The notes: generated by a model from the sequence alone, not told the origin. Shown: positions 1 to 8,282, counted from the first letter of the stretch. The stretch is 56,543 nucleotides of DNA from CAZMRF01 sp964568735 (GCA_964568735.1 CAZMRF010000030.1:1-56543); one strand, 5' to 3'. Numbers and translations are program-made.

Positions 1-385
1 AGCGACGAGAGGAACCGATCGTCTTCGAGCTACCGCGAAGCGGTTTCGTTCAACAGCCCGCTCCGATCGCCGGACTTCCTTGCGCCACTCGCGATTTGGT
101 CGCCCTTGGACTCGCCGAGAGGCGACCGCGTGTGTCCCCACGGGGATGTCCCTTCCCGAGATCCTTTCGCACGAGGACGATGCTGGGAGTGCGGCAGCTC
201 CACGACTGCTGGGAGACTCATGACCCGCGGGCGAACTGTGGCTTCGATCCATCGGATGGCAACGACGTGGGAGTTCCCGTCCGTCGGGTGCGTTCCCTTT
301 CCTAGCGACCTCGTGGGGCGAGACGAGGCCCACACGGAGTCGGGAGCCCTCCGGTCCTCCCCAGAGTGACCTCGGAAAAAAGTCC
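1..385. other. Non-coding left edge, no gene recognised
   Basis: Short open frames exist on both strands, but none gives a recognisable protein and none has a convincing ribosome binding site. The only structures seen are small hairpins, for example TCGCC-GAGA-GGCGA at 112-125, which has a GNRA-type loop, and TCCCC-AC-GGGGA just after it. The stretch ends in an A-rich run (CGGAAAAAAG) immediately before the promoter at 386-414, which could act as an UP-like element. Confidence 0.4.
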
Positions 386-414
386 TTGACCTCCGGCTGA
401 CTTTCGTGTAGTAT
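386..414 (+). promoter_or_regulatory. Sigma70-like promoter reading into repeat array 1
   Basis: TTGACC at 386-391 and TAGTAT at 409-414 are separated by exactly 17 bp, with an A-run just upstream. There is no convincing protein-coding gene downstream before the hairpin at 1261-1302. The natural product is therefore a non-coding transcript that starts near 421 and runs through the repeats at 620-1047. The hexamers are seen directly; transcription is inferred. Confidence 0.6.
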
Positions 415-619
415 TCGCCTACTTGCCAGAGCCCTCAGACACGCTCCGGGAGCCGATTGTGCGAGCCTTGCCTGTCGCCTCTATCGCGGATGATCGCGAA
501 CATCTCGCCGCGTCTCCTCGCCTCCTGAATCTCGCCCATCTAGAACGGTGGGCGGGTCGGCTTCCTCGCTCTCTGCGGGACGGGGATCTCCTCGCGGGGA
601 GGTCCGAGGCGATCCCAGA

Positions 620-1047
620 CCTGCCAGCATCTGCGTCCAGGCAAGGCGAGCAGCTTTCCAGGGGGCCGTCGTCCCGGACTGCACGAGTCTGCTCAGTCGG
701 CCGAGACGGGACATCCACTTTGGTGCGGGTGGCATGGACTGCACCGGTCTGCGCCCTGTGGGGTCGGATGTTTTCTACCGTGGGCGTCGCACGGGACTGC
801 ACGGGTCTGCGTCCTGGCAATGCGGACACTCACGACTGGGCACGCTGTCTTGAACTGCACGCGTCTGCGCAGACGACCGAGACGGGACACATCGGCTCCC
901 GGGCCGGAGACCAGGGCTGCACCGGTCTGCGCCTGGTGGGGTCGGATGTTTTCCACGGTGGGTGTTGCACGGGACTGCACGCGTCTGCGTCCTGTCAAAG
1001 CGGACACTTACGATTGGGCACGCTGTCTTGAACTGCACGCGTCTGCG
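620..1047 (+). repeat. Intergenic repeat array 1 (58-bp period, 8 cores)
   Basis: Eight copies of a 16-bp core, consensus ACTGCACGCGTCTGCG, start at 620 (degenerate), 678, 738, 796, 854, 916, 974 and 1032, giving intervals of 58, 60, 58, 58, 62, 58 and 58 bp. The roughly 42-bp stretches between cores fall into three types in the order C-A-B-C-A-B-C, so the array is also a duplicated trimer of about 177 bp. Type B carries GGGGTCGGATGTTTTCCACG. The two best C copies (796 and 974) differ at only a few positions, which suggests recent duplication. The same core and type-B motif recur at 29342-29815 on the opposite strand. Intervals are not multiples of three, so coding selection is unlikely. It is not CRISPR-like, because the repeat is too short and the spacers are homologous. 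Confidence 0.9.
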
Positions 1048-1218
1048 CCGGCACCTGTAGCTCGCTCGCGCGGCCGTCGTGTTGCTCGATTGACCTCCGG
1101 AACTCCCCGAGCGGAGTTGGTACCGCGCGGGGCATAGGCCCAACGAACTCTGGTAATGAATGGGACTCGCCATCGGGCGAGCCGCCGGTTCGCACGCAGG
1201 GTGCGGGCCGGAGTGGAT

Positions 1219-1229
1219 CTTTGACAATT
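1219..1229 (+). promoter_or_regulatory. boxA-like antitermination motif (also contains TTGACA)
   Basis: CTTTGACAATT differs at one position from the E. coli rRNA boxA core CTTTAACAATT, the RNA site bound by NusB-S10. It lies about 170 bp after the last core of repeat array 1 and about 30 bp before a strong hairpin. It may be a remnant of an rRNA leader or part of a long non-coding transcript. The embedded TTGACA (1221-1226) has no good -10 at 16-18 bp, so I prefer the boxA reading, with low confidence. Confidence 0.3.
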
Positions 1230-1260
1230 GAAAGTGTGTAGAGGGGCTGGATAGTACGAA

Positions 1261-1302
1261 GGCCCCCGGGGAGGCGTGTCCCTTACGCCTCCACCGGGGC
1301 CC
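1261..1302. terminator. Strong hairpin between array 1 and the convergent pyk gene
   Basis: GGAGGCGT pairs with ACGCCTCC across a 7-nt loop. The stem continues past a single bulged A into a CCCCGG/CCGGGG segment, with two more pairs beyond a mismatch. No T-run follows on either strand, so this is not a textbook intrinsic terminator. Its position between the array transcript (plus) and the 3' end of pyk (minus) fits a bidirectional transcription barrier. Confidence 0.45.
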
Positions 1303-1403
1303 TCAGGAATCAGCTCTGTCGGCACGGGGCCGATCATGTGGGGTTGCTTGCCCTGACATGCTCGGGGTGCTCATGGAGTCGACCTGTGGCTTTGGAGCTA
1401 CCC

Positions 1404-2846
1404 TCAGGCCGCCGGGCCGATCGTGTGGAGCTTGATCAGGTTCGTGGTCCCCGACATGTGGAGTGGAGTTCCGGCCACGATCACGATCACGTCGCCGCGG
1501 CGGGCCAGACCTCGCTCCACGAGATCGCGCTGGCTCTCGAGAGCCAGCCGATCGACCTCGCGAATGCGCCGGATGGCGCGGGGCGTCACGCCCCAGAGGA
1601 GGGCGAGGCGCCGGCGCACGGCGCGCCGGGGGGAGTAGGCGATGATCGGAGTGGCAGGGCGGGCCTTCGAGACGAGCCGCGCGGTCGAGCCGCTCTCCGT
1701 GAAGACCACGATCCACCTCGCGCCAAGCCTGTCGGCGGCCGCGGAGGCGGCCTCGGCGACTGTGGTGGGGATCTCCGCGGCCCCCTCGGTCCGGCGGCGT
1801 ATGAACCGCGTCGTCATGGCCTCGGCCTCCACGATGATCCGGTGCATCATCTCCACGGCCTCGAGGGGGTAGTGGCCGGCGGCGGTCTCGCCGGAGAGCA
1901 TGAGGGCGTCGGTCCCGTCGAGGACGGCGTTGGCCACGTCGCTGGCCTCGGCCCTCGTCGGCCTCGGGTGCGTGATCATCGACTCGAGCATCTGCGTCGC
2001 GGTGATGACGGGGCGGCGACGCTCGTTCGCCAGGGCGATGATCCGCTTCTGGGCCGCGGGGACGCGCTCCGGGCTCATCTCGACGCCCAGATCCCCGCGA
2101 GCCACCATCACTCCGTCGGCCGCTTCGAGAATGGCGTCGAGATCCTCGAGCGCCTCGGGTTTCTCGATCTTCGCGAGGACCGGGATGTCGGCGCCGAGTC
2201 GCTTGATGAGGCGCTTGAGCTGGGAGACGTCCGAGGCGGATCGGACGAAGGACTGCGCGATGTAGTCGACGCCGCAGCGGGCGGCCCATCGTACGAGGCG
2301 CCTGTCGGCGGCGGTCAGTGAAGGGATGCTCAGCGCCATGTCAGGGAGATTCACTCCCTGGTGCTCAGCGAGATCGCCTCCGTGGACGACGCGGCACTCG
2401 ACCTCGCCCGAGCGGACGGCTCTGACCTCCAGCTCGATGAGACCGTCGGAGAGCAGGATGCGGCCGCCGGGGCGCACGTCCCTCGCGAGCCGCGGGTAGC
2501 TGATGCCGATCCGCTTCGAAGTTCCACCGATCTCCCGGCCGCTCAAGATGATTCGACCGCCCTTCTCGAGGGCCACCGGTCCTCCGCCCGCGAGGCGGCC
2601 CGAGCGGATCTTGGGCCCGGGCAGGTCGGCGATGATCGAGAGGGGCCTGCCTTCGGTACGGCTCAGCCGTCGGAGATCACGGATCACCCGGCCGTGACCA
2701 GCGGGGGTGCCGTGCGAGAGGTTCAGCCGGGCCACATCCATGCCAGCGTGGAGCAGCGCGGCCATAGTCCGGGCATCTCGCGAGGCGGGACCGATCGTGG
2801 CCACGATTTTCGCCCTGCGGGCCGAGTGCGAGGCGTCCCGCTTCAC
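1404..2846 (-). CDS. pyk: Pyruvate kinase
   Basis: This 480-aa protein has the usual length of bacterial pyruvate kinase, which converts phosphoenolpyruvate and ADP to pyruvate and ATP in the last step of glycolysis. The N-terminus has the family signature KIVATIGPAS and the substrate-site stretch RLNLSHG. The barrel carries LAKIEKPEAL with the active-site lysine, then MVARGDLGVE and ITATQMLESM. The last ~120 residues form the usual C-terminal allosteric-type domain. Translation starts at GTG (2846) behind a GAGGG ribosome site. The gene lies 40 bp downstream of the CBS-domain gene on the same strand and is probably cotranscribed with it. The identification is secure. Confidence 0.97.
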   Translation of the reverse strand: MKRDASHSARRAKIVATIGPASRDARTMAALLHAGMDVARLNLSHGTPAGHGRVIRDLRRLSRTEGRPLSIIADLPGPKIRSGRLAGGGPVALEKGGRIILSGREIGGTSKRIGISYPRLARDVRPGGRILLSDGLIELEVRAVRSGEVECRVVHGGDLAEHQGVNLPDMALSIPSLTAADRRLVRWAARCGVDYIAQSFVRSASDVSQLKRLIKRLGADIPVLAKIEKPEALEDLDAILEAADGVMVARGDLGVEMSPERVPAAQKRIIALANERRRPVITATQMLESMITHPRPTRAEASDVANAVLDGTDALMLSGETAAGHYPLEAVEMMHRIIVEAEAMTTRFIRRRTEGAAEIPTTVAEAASAAADRLGARWIVVFTESGSTARLVSKARPATPIIAYSPRRAVRRRLALLWGVTPRAIRRIREVDRLALESQRDLVERGLARRGDVIVIVAGTPLHMSGTTNLIKLHTIGPAA

Positions 2847-2886
2847 CTGGTACCCTCGGACACGCTCCTGAGAACAGGCGGTCGCG

Positions 2887-3534
2887 TCAGGTTCGCACCA
2901 CGCGAACCTGACCCTCGGCCACCATCCGGCAGACGTCGATCGTCGAGACGATCCCGACGACCTGCGACCCGCGGACGATCGGGATCCGGTGAATCTTCAG
3001 GCGCGACATGAGCCGGCAGAGCTCCTCCATCGGCGTGTCCTCGCTCGCCGCGATGGGGTTCTGCGTCATGATCTCGGCCACGCGGAGGACCACCCGATTC
3101 CTCGGACCGGAGGGGGTCTCACCGGAGGCCATCAGATCACGCTGCTCCTCGGGGACGCCGAGCTGGCCGAAGACGAGATCATCCTCGGTGATGATGCCGA
3201 TGAGGTTTCCCGAGCCATCCACGACCGGCGCGCCCTTGATGTTGTGGAGCTTGAAGAGGGCGGCGATCTCGCTGACGGGCGCGCCCGGCTTCACGGTGAG
3301 CACGTCCCGCTCCATGATGTCCGCGGCGGTCACTCCCGACGCGTGCGGCGCTCCGGGCCGCGACGCCGGAAGCGTGGATTCGGGCTTCGCGGAAGCGGCG
3401 GATCTGCGGGGGGCCCGGGATCGGCTCCGCCCCGGGGCGGCGCGGCGGGTCGGGAGGGAACGCTTCGTGGCGCCTGCCTTCCTCGCTGGCTTCCGAGGCC
3501 GTGCACTTTTCGGGGCGGGTTTCTTCCTGGCCAT
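2887..3534 (-). CDS. CBS-pair protein with lysine/arginine-rich N-terminal tail
   Basis: The first ~65 residues are almost entirely K, R, A, P and S in histone H1-like runs (RKKPAPKSARPRKPARK). Two CBS motifs follow: one beginning ADIMERDVLTVKPG and one beginning AEIMTQNPIAASEDTP. Tandem CBS domains form a Bateman module that senses adenosine nucleotides or related ligands. No enzymatic domain is attached, so the target is unknown; the basic tail suggests nucleic-acid association, which is inference. I chose the ATG at 3534, preceded by GGAG at 9 nt; an in-frame ATG at 3549 would add five residues. It lies immediately upstream of pyk on the same strand. Confidence 0.85.
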   Translation of the reverse strand: MARKKPAPKSARPRKPARKAGATKRSLPTRRAAPGRSRSRAPRRSAASAKPESTLPASRPGAPHASGVTAADIMERDVLTVKPGAPVSEIAALFKLHNIKGAPVVDGSGNLIGIITEDDLVFGQLGVPEEQRDLMASGETPSGPRNRVVLRVAEIMTQNPIAASEDTPMEELCRLMSRLKIHRIPIVRGSQVVGIVSTIDVCRMVAEGQVRVVRT

Positions 3535-3661
3535 AGTCCTGGGCTCCATGCTTCCGCCGGGAGAGGCAGCGGAGCCACGAGTCTAGCAGCGCCCCCCCGG
3601 CACGGGTAACACTCCGCTCCACAGGGCTACCACGCGCCTGCCTCAACACTCCGTTGGTGCC

Positions 3662-3714
3662 TCAGACCTCGATGCCGGCAACTCGCATCAGCTCAAGGCA
3701 TTCCCGCTCTCCAC
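3662..3714 (-). pseudogene. Degenerate copy of the 3' end of the adjacent MutS-like gene
   Basis: These 53 bases align with the last 54 bases of the neighbouring MutS-like gene (3746-3799), including its TGA stop. In the first 33 aligned positions there are five mismatches, and the copy lacks one base further in, which shifts the frame. Both copies share CTCGATGCCG and GCATCAGCTC. It looks like the remnant of a decayed tandem duplication or of a recombination at the gene end. Confidence 0.7.
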
Positions 3715-3745
3715 GACGGGCCTGTCCCACCCCTCCGCTGGGTCG

Positions 3746-5596
3746 TCAGATCTCGATGCCGACGGCCCGCATCAGCTCGAGAGCGTTTCCCCTCTCCACC
3801 ACGCCGGACCGGATGCGGTAGTCGAAGAGGATCTCGCCGCCTTCGACACGGTCCTCGAAATGAACATTGCCTGCCTCCTCCCCGAAGATCTCCGCGATCC
3901 GCGTGAGGGCCAGATCGTGCGTCGTCAGGAGGCCCACGGCCCCCCGCTTCATGAGGCCTCGCGCGATGGCCTCCGCCCCTATACGCCGGTCATGGGAGTT
4001 TGTTCCGCTCAGCAGCTCGTCGAGGAGGTAGAGGACCTGCCCGCGATCGCGCGCCATCGAGAGGATGCGGCTCAGCCGGGTGATCTCGGCGTAGAACCTG
4101 GACTTTCCGTCCTGGAGCGAGTCCACGGTCCTGATGGAGGCGCCGAGGTGCACGGGGCTGATGGAGAGCCGGGCGGCCCGAACGGGCGCGCCGGCGAGGG
4201 CCATGACGGTGTTGATTCCCACTGAGCGCAGGAGCGTGCTCTTGCCGGACATGTTCGAGCCGCTCACGACGAGAAGCTTCATGGGCCCGCCAATCCTGAG
4301 ATCGTTCCGCACGCAGGCCGCTTCCTGGAGGAGTGGATGGCCTAGAGCCTCGGCCTCGAAGAGCGGCCCCTCCCCGGCGAGGATGGGGAAGGGGTCGGCG
4401 GGGTGCTCGAAGGAGTAGCCCGCGAGAGAGGAGAGGGCCTCCATCTCGGCTACGGCCGCGATCCAGCGCCCCACGGCCGCGCCGCTTCTCATCCTCCAGC
4501 CCTCGATTGCGAAGGCGAGCTGCGTGGACCAGAGGAGGAAGGGGGAGATGGGAGCGAAAACCTGGTTGCGGCGCGAGTCCAGGAGCTCCACGAGGCGGTG
4601 GAGCCTGGCGATCCTCGCCGACGGCGGAGCTCCGTCCGATTCGAGGCTCTCCCGGAGGGCCCGGAGCCGGGAGCCGCGGAAGCTCTCCTTCTCGAGGAGC
4701 GTGAGGACCTGCGAGAGAAGGCCGAGATCGCGCGCGGCCCGCTCCACGGACTCGACGACCTCGCCGACCTCGCGGCGGAGAGCGTAGCCGAAGAGGGCCT
4801 GGGCCCCCACAAGGATGGCCGGGGGGAAGCTACCCCAGGCGCCAAGGAGCCATCCCGCCACGGCCGTGATGGTGGCCGCAGCGATGATCGGGGCGGCGAT
4901 TCTCGCAGCACGAGAACGGAGCAGCGGCGGGCGGGCCGCCCAGGCGGCCAGCGGGAGAGAGTCGACGCCTGAGCGCGCCTCGGCACCGAGAATCGCCAGC
5001 GCCTCACGGAGATCGAGGCGCGAGCGGAGCTCCGCGACGGCCAATTGCCGTTCGCGGATCTCCTCCGTTCCCGCAGGCTCCTTCAGCCAGCCCGCGAGCT
5101 CGGCCTGCCCGGCATGCGTTCGAGCCGTGCAGACCAGCTCGAAGAGCGAGCCCCGGCCGAACAGATCGAGATCCTCGGCGAAGAGGTGCTCCGGGTCCCT
5201 GAACTCCTCTCCCCGTTCTCCCGAGCCGGCCCATCCTCCCTCTAGCCTTTCGATGGCCTTCTTGTAGTGATCCGCCGCGCGGCGCAGCCGCTCCATGCCC
5301 TGGTAGGTCCTGTCATGGAGCACGGAGAGGCCGAGGAATGCGCCGATGGGCAGGAAGACGATCCACCAGGGGAGCGCCCCTCCGTCCAGGATGAGCCAGC
5401 CCGCAACGATAGTGACCGCGGCCAGGGCGAGGCGTGCGAGCCCGAGCTTGCGGTGGCGCCTGTCCAGGCGAGCTGCGGCCTGCTCTCTCCAGGTGCGCCG
5501 TTCTTCGTAAGCTTTCCGGGGATCTACCCCCAAGGCGCTGGCATCGGCAGCGTGCGTCATCGCGCTACGCGCCTGACCGATCGCTGTCTCGGCCAC
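3746..5596 (-). CDS. Membrane-anchored MutS-like ATPase
   Basis: This 616-aa protein ends in a MutS-type ABC ATPase domain: Walker A SGSNMSGKSTLL near residue 450, Walker B and signature region LYLLDELLSGTNSHDRR, and the H-loop LLTTHDLAL. Unlike MutS or MutS2, it begins with hydrophobic segments (about residues 55-95) and has a second hydrophobic pair (about 235-275), so it should be membrane-embedded. Mismatch-recognition, Smr and endonuclease domains are absent. Its cellular role is unknown and should not be equated with mismatch repair. The start used is GTG 5596; an ATG at 5560 is an alternative, and neither has a strong ribosome site. A partial duplicate of its 3' end lies just downstream. 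Confidence 0.85.
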   Translation of the reverse strand: MAETAIGQARSAMTHAADASALGVDPRKAYEERRTWREQAAARLDRRHRKLGLARLALAAVTIVAGWLILDGGALPWWIVFLPIGAFLGLSVLHDRTYQGMERLRRAADHYKKAIERLEGGWAGSGERGEEFRDPEHLFAEDLDLFGRGSLFELVCTARTHAGQAELAGWLKEPAGTEEIRERQLAVAELRSRLDLREALAILGAEARSGVDSLPLAAWAARPPLLRSRAARIAAPIIAAATITAVAGWLLGAWGSFPPAILVGAQALFGYALRREVGEVVESVERAARDLGLLSQVLTLLEKESFRGSRLRALRESLESDGAPPSARIARLHRLVELLDSRRNQVFAPISPFLLWSTQLAFAIEGWRMRSGAAVGRWIAAVAEMEALSSLAGYSFEHPADPFPILAGEGPLFEAEALGHPLLQEAACVRNDLRIGGPMKLLVVSGSNMSGKSTLLRSVGINTVMALAGAPVRAARLSISPVHLGASIRTVDSLQDGKSRFYAEITRLSRILSMARDRGQVLYLLDELLSGTNSHDRRIGAEAIARGLMKRGAVGLLTTHDLALTRIAEIFGEEAGNVHFEDRVEGGEILFDYRIRSGVVERGNALELMRAVGIEI

Positions 5597-5659
5597 GGCT
5601 GCGCGTACCGAATGGCCGGTCGGATCTGATCAGGGAGCGGGTCCAGATAGACTCCCCGC

Positions 5660-6733
5660 TCAGGGACCTGTGATCGTCGGGGGACCCGGGGGAGTTGGCG
5701 GCGGGTCGAAGGAGAACCGGTAGCTGCTGCCGGTCAGCGGGAGGCCGTCTGCCTCCGCGTAGGGGTAGAGGAAGTAGTTGAGTGGATCCCCCTTCTGCGG
5801 CGGCTCGAGGACCACGTCGCGGCCGACGCTCATCTGGACCCGGTTCTCGTCGAGCTGGCCGAACCAGCGGTCCTTCTCCTTGGGGTGCGCGATGGCCAGG
5901 GTGGGGTCCGCGGGGACCCATCCGAAGCCGGGCAGCCAGAACTCCGCCCAGGCATGAGTGCGGCTCAGGAATCCCTCCGCGGCACCGACGGGGAGCTGGA
6001 AGCCGATCGCCGTCCTGGCGGGGATCCCGGAAGCGCGGAGCAGGCCGACGAGGAGCGTGCTCACATCGAAGCTGCTGCCTTCCATGCTCTCCATGATGCG
6101 CGCGAGGTCCCCCTGCCCCCACTGCTCTCCGCCGCCGACGAGCTTCATCTTCCCGGCGACGTAGTCATACATGGCACGGGCCTTCTCGTGATCGGCTCTC
6201 AGGGAGCCGGCGATGGATGCGGCCTTCGACCGGATCCCGGCCTCCAGCGGCGCCAGCCGATCTCCCTTGAGGTATTGCCCGAGGTTCGCGGGCTCCTCCG
6301 CTGATGAGGTCGCCGGCCTGCGGGACAGATCGTCGAAGCGGATCGCCTTCCTCTCCACCACGCACCGGATCGTCACGTTGTAGGGGACGCCGCCGCGCTG
6401 GCCCGAGGCCCCGTGGTACATGTTGTTCCCATGGAGGGACTCCGTGGCGGCGCTGACGTTTCCCGGGGACTGGAAAACCAGGTTCGATACCGACTGCGCG
6501 CCGCCGTTCCAGGGGATGGGTACCCAGAAGTCCATGGCCTTGAGCTCCTTGGGGAGTTTCGGCCAGGACACCTCGTAGGCGAAGCTGACGCGGCGGAGCG
6601 AGCCGGCCGCGGCTTTGGGAGGAATGGGAGCTGGCCCTTCGGCGGGCGTAGTTATCGAGGCGGTCGCGCGGTCGGAGGCCCAGAAGGCGAGGCCGAGGGC
6701 CAGGAGCGCGCCGGCGGAAGCATGTCGAGCCAT
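5660..6733 (-). CDS. Secreted transglutaminase-fold protein, catalytic Cys replaced by Ser
   Basis: This 357-aa protein has an N-terminal signal peptide (MARHASAGALLALGLAFWA, cleaved near DRATA). The core resembles the transglutaminase-like cysteine-peptidase domain: the helix SFDVSTLLVGLLRASGIPAR, the His motif THAWAEFW (His near residue 259) and the Asp motif WVPADPT (near 274). In canonical members the helix starts G-x-C; here it reads G-S-S (GGC AGC AGC), so the nucleophile position near residue 220 is serine. The protein may be a non-enzymatic binding fold or may use Ser. I start at ATG 6733 because the signal peptide begins there; upstream in-frame ATGs add non-signal sequence. It lies 109 bp downstream of the GT2 synthase gene on the same strand. 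Confidence 0.85.
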   Translation of the reverse strand: MARHASAGALLALGLAFWASDRATASITTPAEGPAPIPPKAAAGSLRRVSFAYEVSWPKLPKELKAMDFWVPIPWNGGAQSVSNLVFQSPGNVSAATESLHGNNMYHGASGQRGGVPYNVTIRCVVERKAIRFDDLSRRPATSSAEEPANLGQYLKGDRLAPLEAGIRSKAASIAGSLRADHEKARAMYDYVAGKMKLVGGGEQWGQGDLARIMESMEGSSFDVSTLLVGLLRASGIPARTAIGFQLPVGAAEGFLSRTHAWAEFWLPGFGWVPADPTLAIAHPKEKDRWFGQLDENRVQMSVGRDVVLEPPQKGDPLNYFLYPYAEADGLPLTGSSYRFSFDPPPTPPGPPTITGP

Positions 6734-6842
6734 TGTGAGTTTCCGAGGGCCCTGTCGAGGGATGCCTGTCAGGAATGCCGCGGAATCGTAGCACAGGCTC
6801 CCGGCGGCCATGACCCGCCGGAGCCCCCCGGAGGGCGGCCGC

Positions 6843-8282
6843 TCAGGCCCCCGGAGCCGGTGCGCCGGCCGCGTCACGCTTCTTGAATCCGCCCCGCTGC
6901 ATGTCTCCCCAGGTGCCCCGGTTTCGAAGGAACTGCCAGAAGGCCTGCATCTTCGAGATCGAGAGGAGCTGGCGGTAGCCGAAGTTCTCGAGGACGCCGT
7001 AGACGACCAGCTTGGTCAGGTCCAGCCAGCCCGGGTAGCGCCGGAAGGAGAGCTCCTCGAGGAGGACCGCGGCGATGGAGAGGAAGACCCCGTAGAGGAC
7101 CGCGAGCGCGAAGAAGAGGAAGAAGAAGGGCCAGTTGATGATGCCGAGGAGCACCGAGGAGATCACGGCGATGTAGCCGAGGATCTCGATGAAGGGCCCG
7201 AGCGTCTCGAAGAAGAGGAAGTAGGGGAAGGCCAGGGCCCCGATGACCCCGTAGCGTGGATTGAAGAGGATCTTCTTGTGCCGCCAGAGGCTCTGGAGGA
7301 GCCCACGGTGCCAGCGGTTTCTCTGCCGGACGAGGACTCGAAGCGTGGTCGGCACCTCCGTCCAGCAGACCGGATCGGGAACGAAGACGATCCGGTATTT
7401 CGATCGCTTCCGGCGGCAGTTCTCGTGGAGCTGTACGACCAGCTCCAGGTCCTCGGTGTCGGAGCTGCCGTCGTAGCCTCCCACCTCGATCACCTCGCTC
7501 TTCTTGTACAGGCCGAAGGCCCCCGAGATGATGAGGAGCGACTTCATGACGCTCCACCCGATCCTGCCCGTCAGGAAGGCTCTCAGGTACTCGACCACCT
7601 GGAAGATCGGCAGGGGCCTCTCGGGGAGGTGGATCTTGGTGACCCGGCCCTCGTGGACCTCGCACCCGTTGGCGATGCGGACGATCCCGCCCACCGCCAC
7701 CGTCTCGTCCGGAGTCTCCATGAAGGGCTTCACCACGCGGAGCAGCGCGTCCTCCTCGATGACCGAGTCGGCGTCCACGGAGCAGAAGAGGGGATACCGC
7801 GAGGCATTGATCCCCGCGTTGAGAGCGTCGGATTTGCCGCCCTTCTCCTTGTCGATGATGAGCAGGCCCCGGTTGAGGAGGTTGCCGTAGAGCCCGCGGA
7901 TCGGGCGCGACGGAACGGACTTTCGATAGACCTTGTCCAGCCTGCGCAGCTCGAAGGCTTCGATGAGCTTCTGGAGCGTGCGGTCGGTGGAGCCGTCGTT
8001 GATGACGATGATCTCGAACTCGCCGTAGTTGACCATCTGGAGCGACCGGACGGTCTCGACGATGGTCCTCTCCTCGTTGTGGGCCGGGACGAGGATCGTG
8101 ATGGGCCACGTGAGATCCGACGCCAGGATCTGCTGGTAGTCGCTGAAGAAGGTGCGGCGGACGAACTTGAGCACCTCGCGGAGCGAGACGAGGAAGAGCG
8201 CGAGGTAGGTCACGTTCAGGGCGACGAAGTAATAGAGAACGAAGTGGTTGAAGCCGACGATGGCGTCGACGGCCCAGCTCAT
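6843..8282 (-). CDS. Processive GT2 polysaccharide synthase (PgaC/hyaluronan-synthase type)
   Basis: This 479-aa membrane glycosyltransferase has hydrophobic segments at residues ~10-35 and four or five more at ~310-420. The cytosolic GT-A domain carries VPAHNEE, NDGSTD, the metal-binding DAD, GAFGLYKK, the TED catalytic base motif (TEDLELVVQL) and the processivity motif QRNRW. This is the architecture of PgaC/IcaA, NodC and hyaluronan synthases, which polymerise and translocate a polysaccharide from nucleotide sugars. No PilZ domain is present. The ATG at 8282 overlaps the TGA of the HEAT-repeat gene as ATGA, which implies translational coupling. Together with the outer-membrane TPR barrel and the glycosidase upstream, it is the core of a synthase-dependent exopolysaccharide operon. 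The sugar cannot be predicted from sequence. Confidence 0.92.
   Translation of the reverse strand: MSWAVDAIVGFNHFVLYYFVALNVTYLALFLVSLREVLKFVRRTFFSDYQQILASDLTWPITILVPAHNEERTIVETVRSLQMVNYGEFEIIVINDGSTDRTLQKLIEAFELRRLDKVYRKSVPSRPIRGLYGNLLNRGLLIIDKEKGGKSDALNAGINASRYPLFCSVDADSVIEEDALLRVVKPFMETPDETVAVGGIVRIANGCEVHEGRVTKIHLPERPLPIFQVVEYLRAFLTGRIGWSVMKSLLIISGAFGLYKKSEVIEVGGYDGSSDTEDLELVVQLHENCRRKRSKYRIVFVPDPVCWTEVPTTLRVLVRQRNRWHRGLLQSLWRHKKILFNPRYGVIGALAFPYFLFFETLGPFIEILGYIAVISSVLLGIINWPFFFLFFALAVLYGVFLSIAAVLLEELSFRRYPGWLDLTKLVVYGVLENFGYRQLLSISKMQAFWQFLRNRGTWGDMQRGGFKKRDAAGAPAPGA

Noticed and set aside
620..1047. CRISPR array
   Set aside because: The repeated core is only 16 bp, intervening segments are themselves homologous and repeat in order, and no cas genes are present in the window.
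1150..1215. tRNA-like folding segment
   Set aside because: Small hairpins are present, but there is no seven-base acceptor/anticodon/T-arm arrangement and the T-loop consensus is absent.
1221..1257. Promoter with TTGACA at 1221
   Set aside because: No acceptable -10 lies 15-19 bp downstream; TAGTAC is about 25 bp away.
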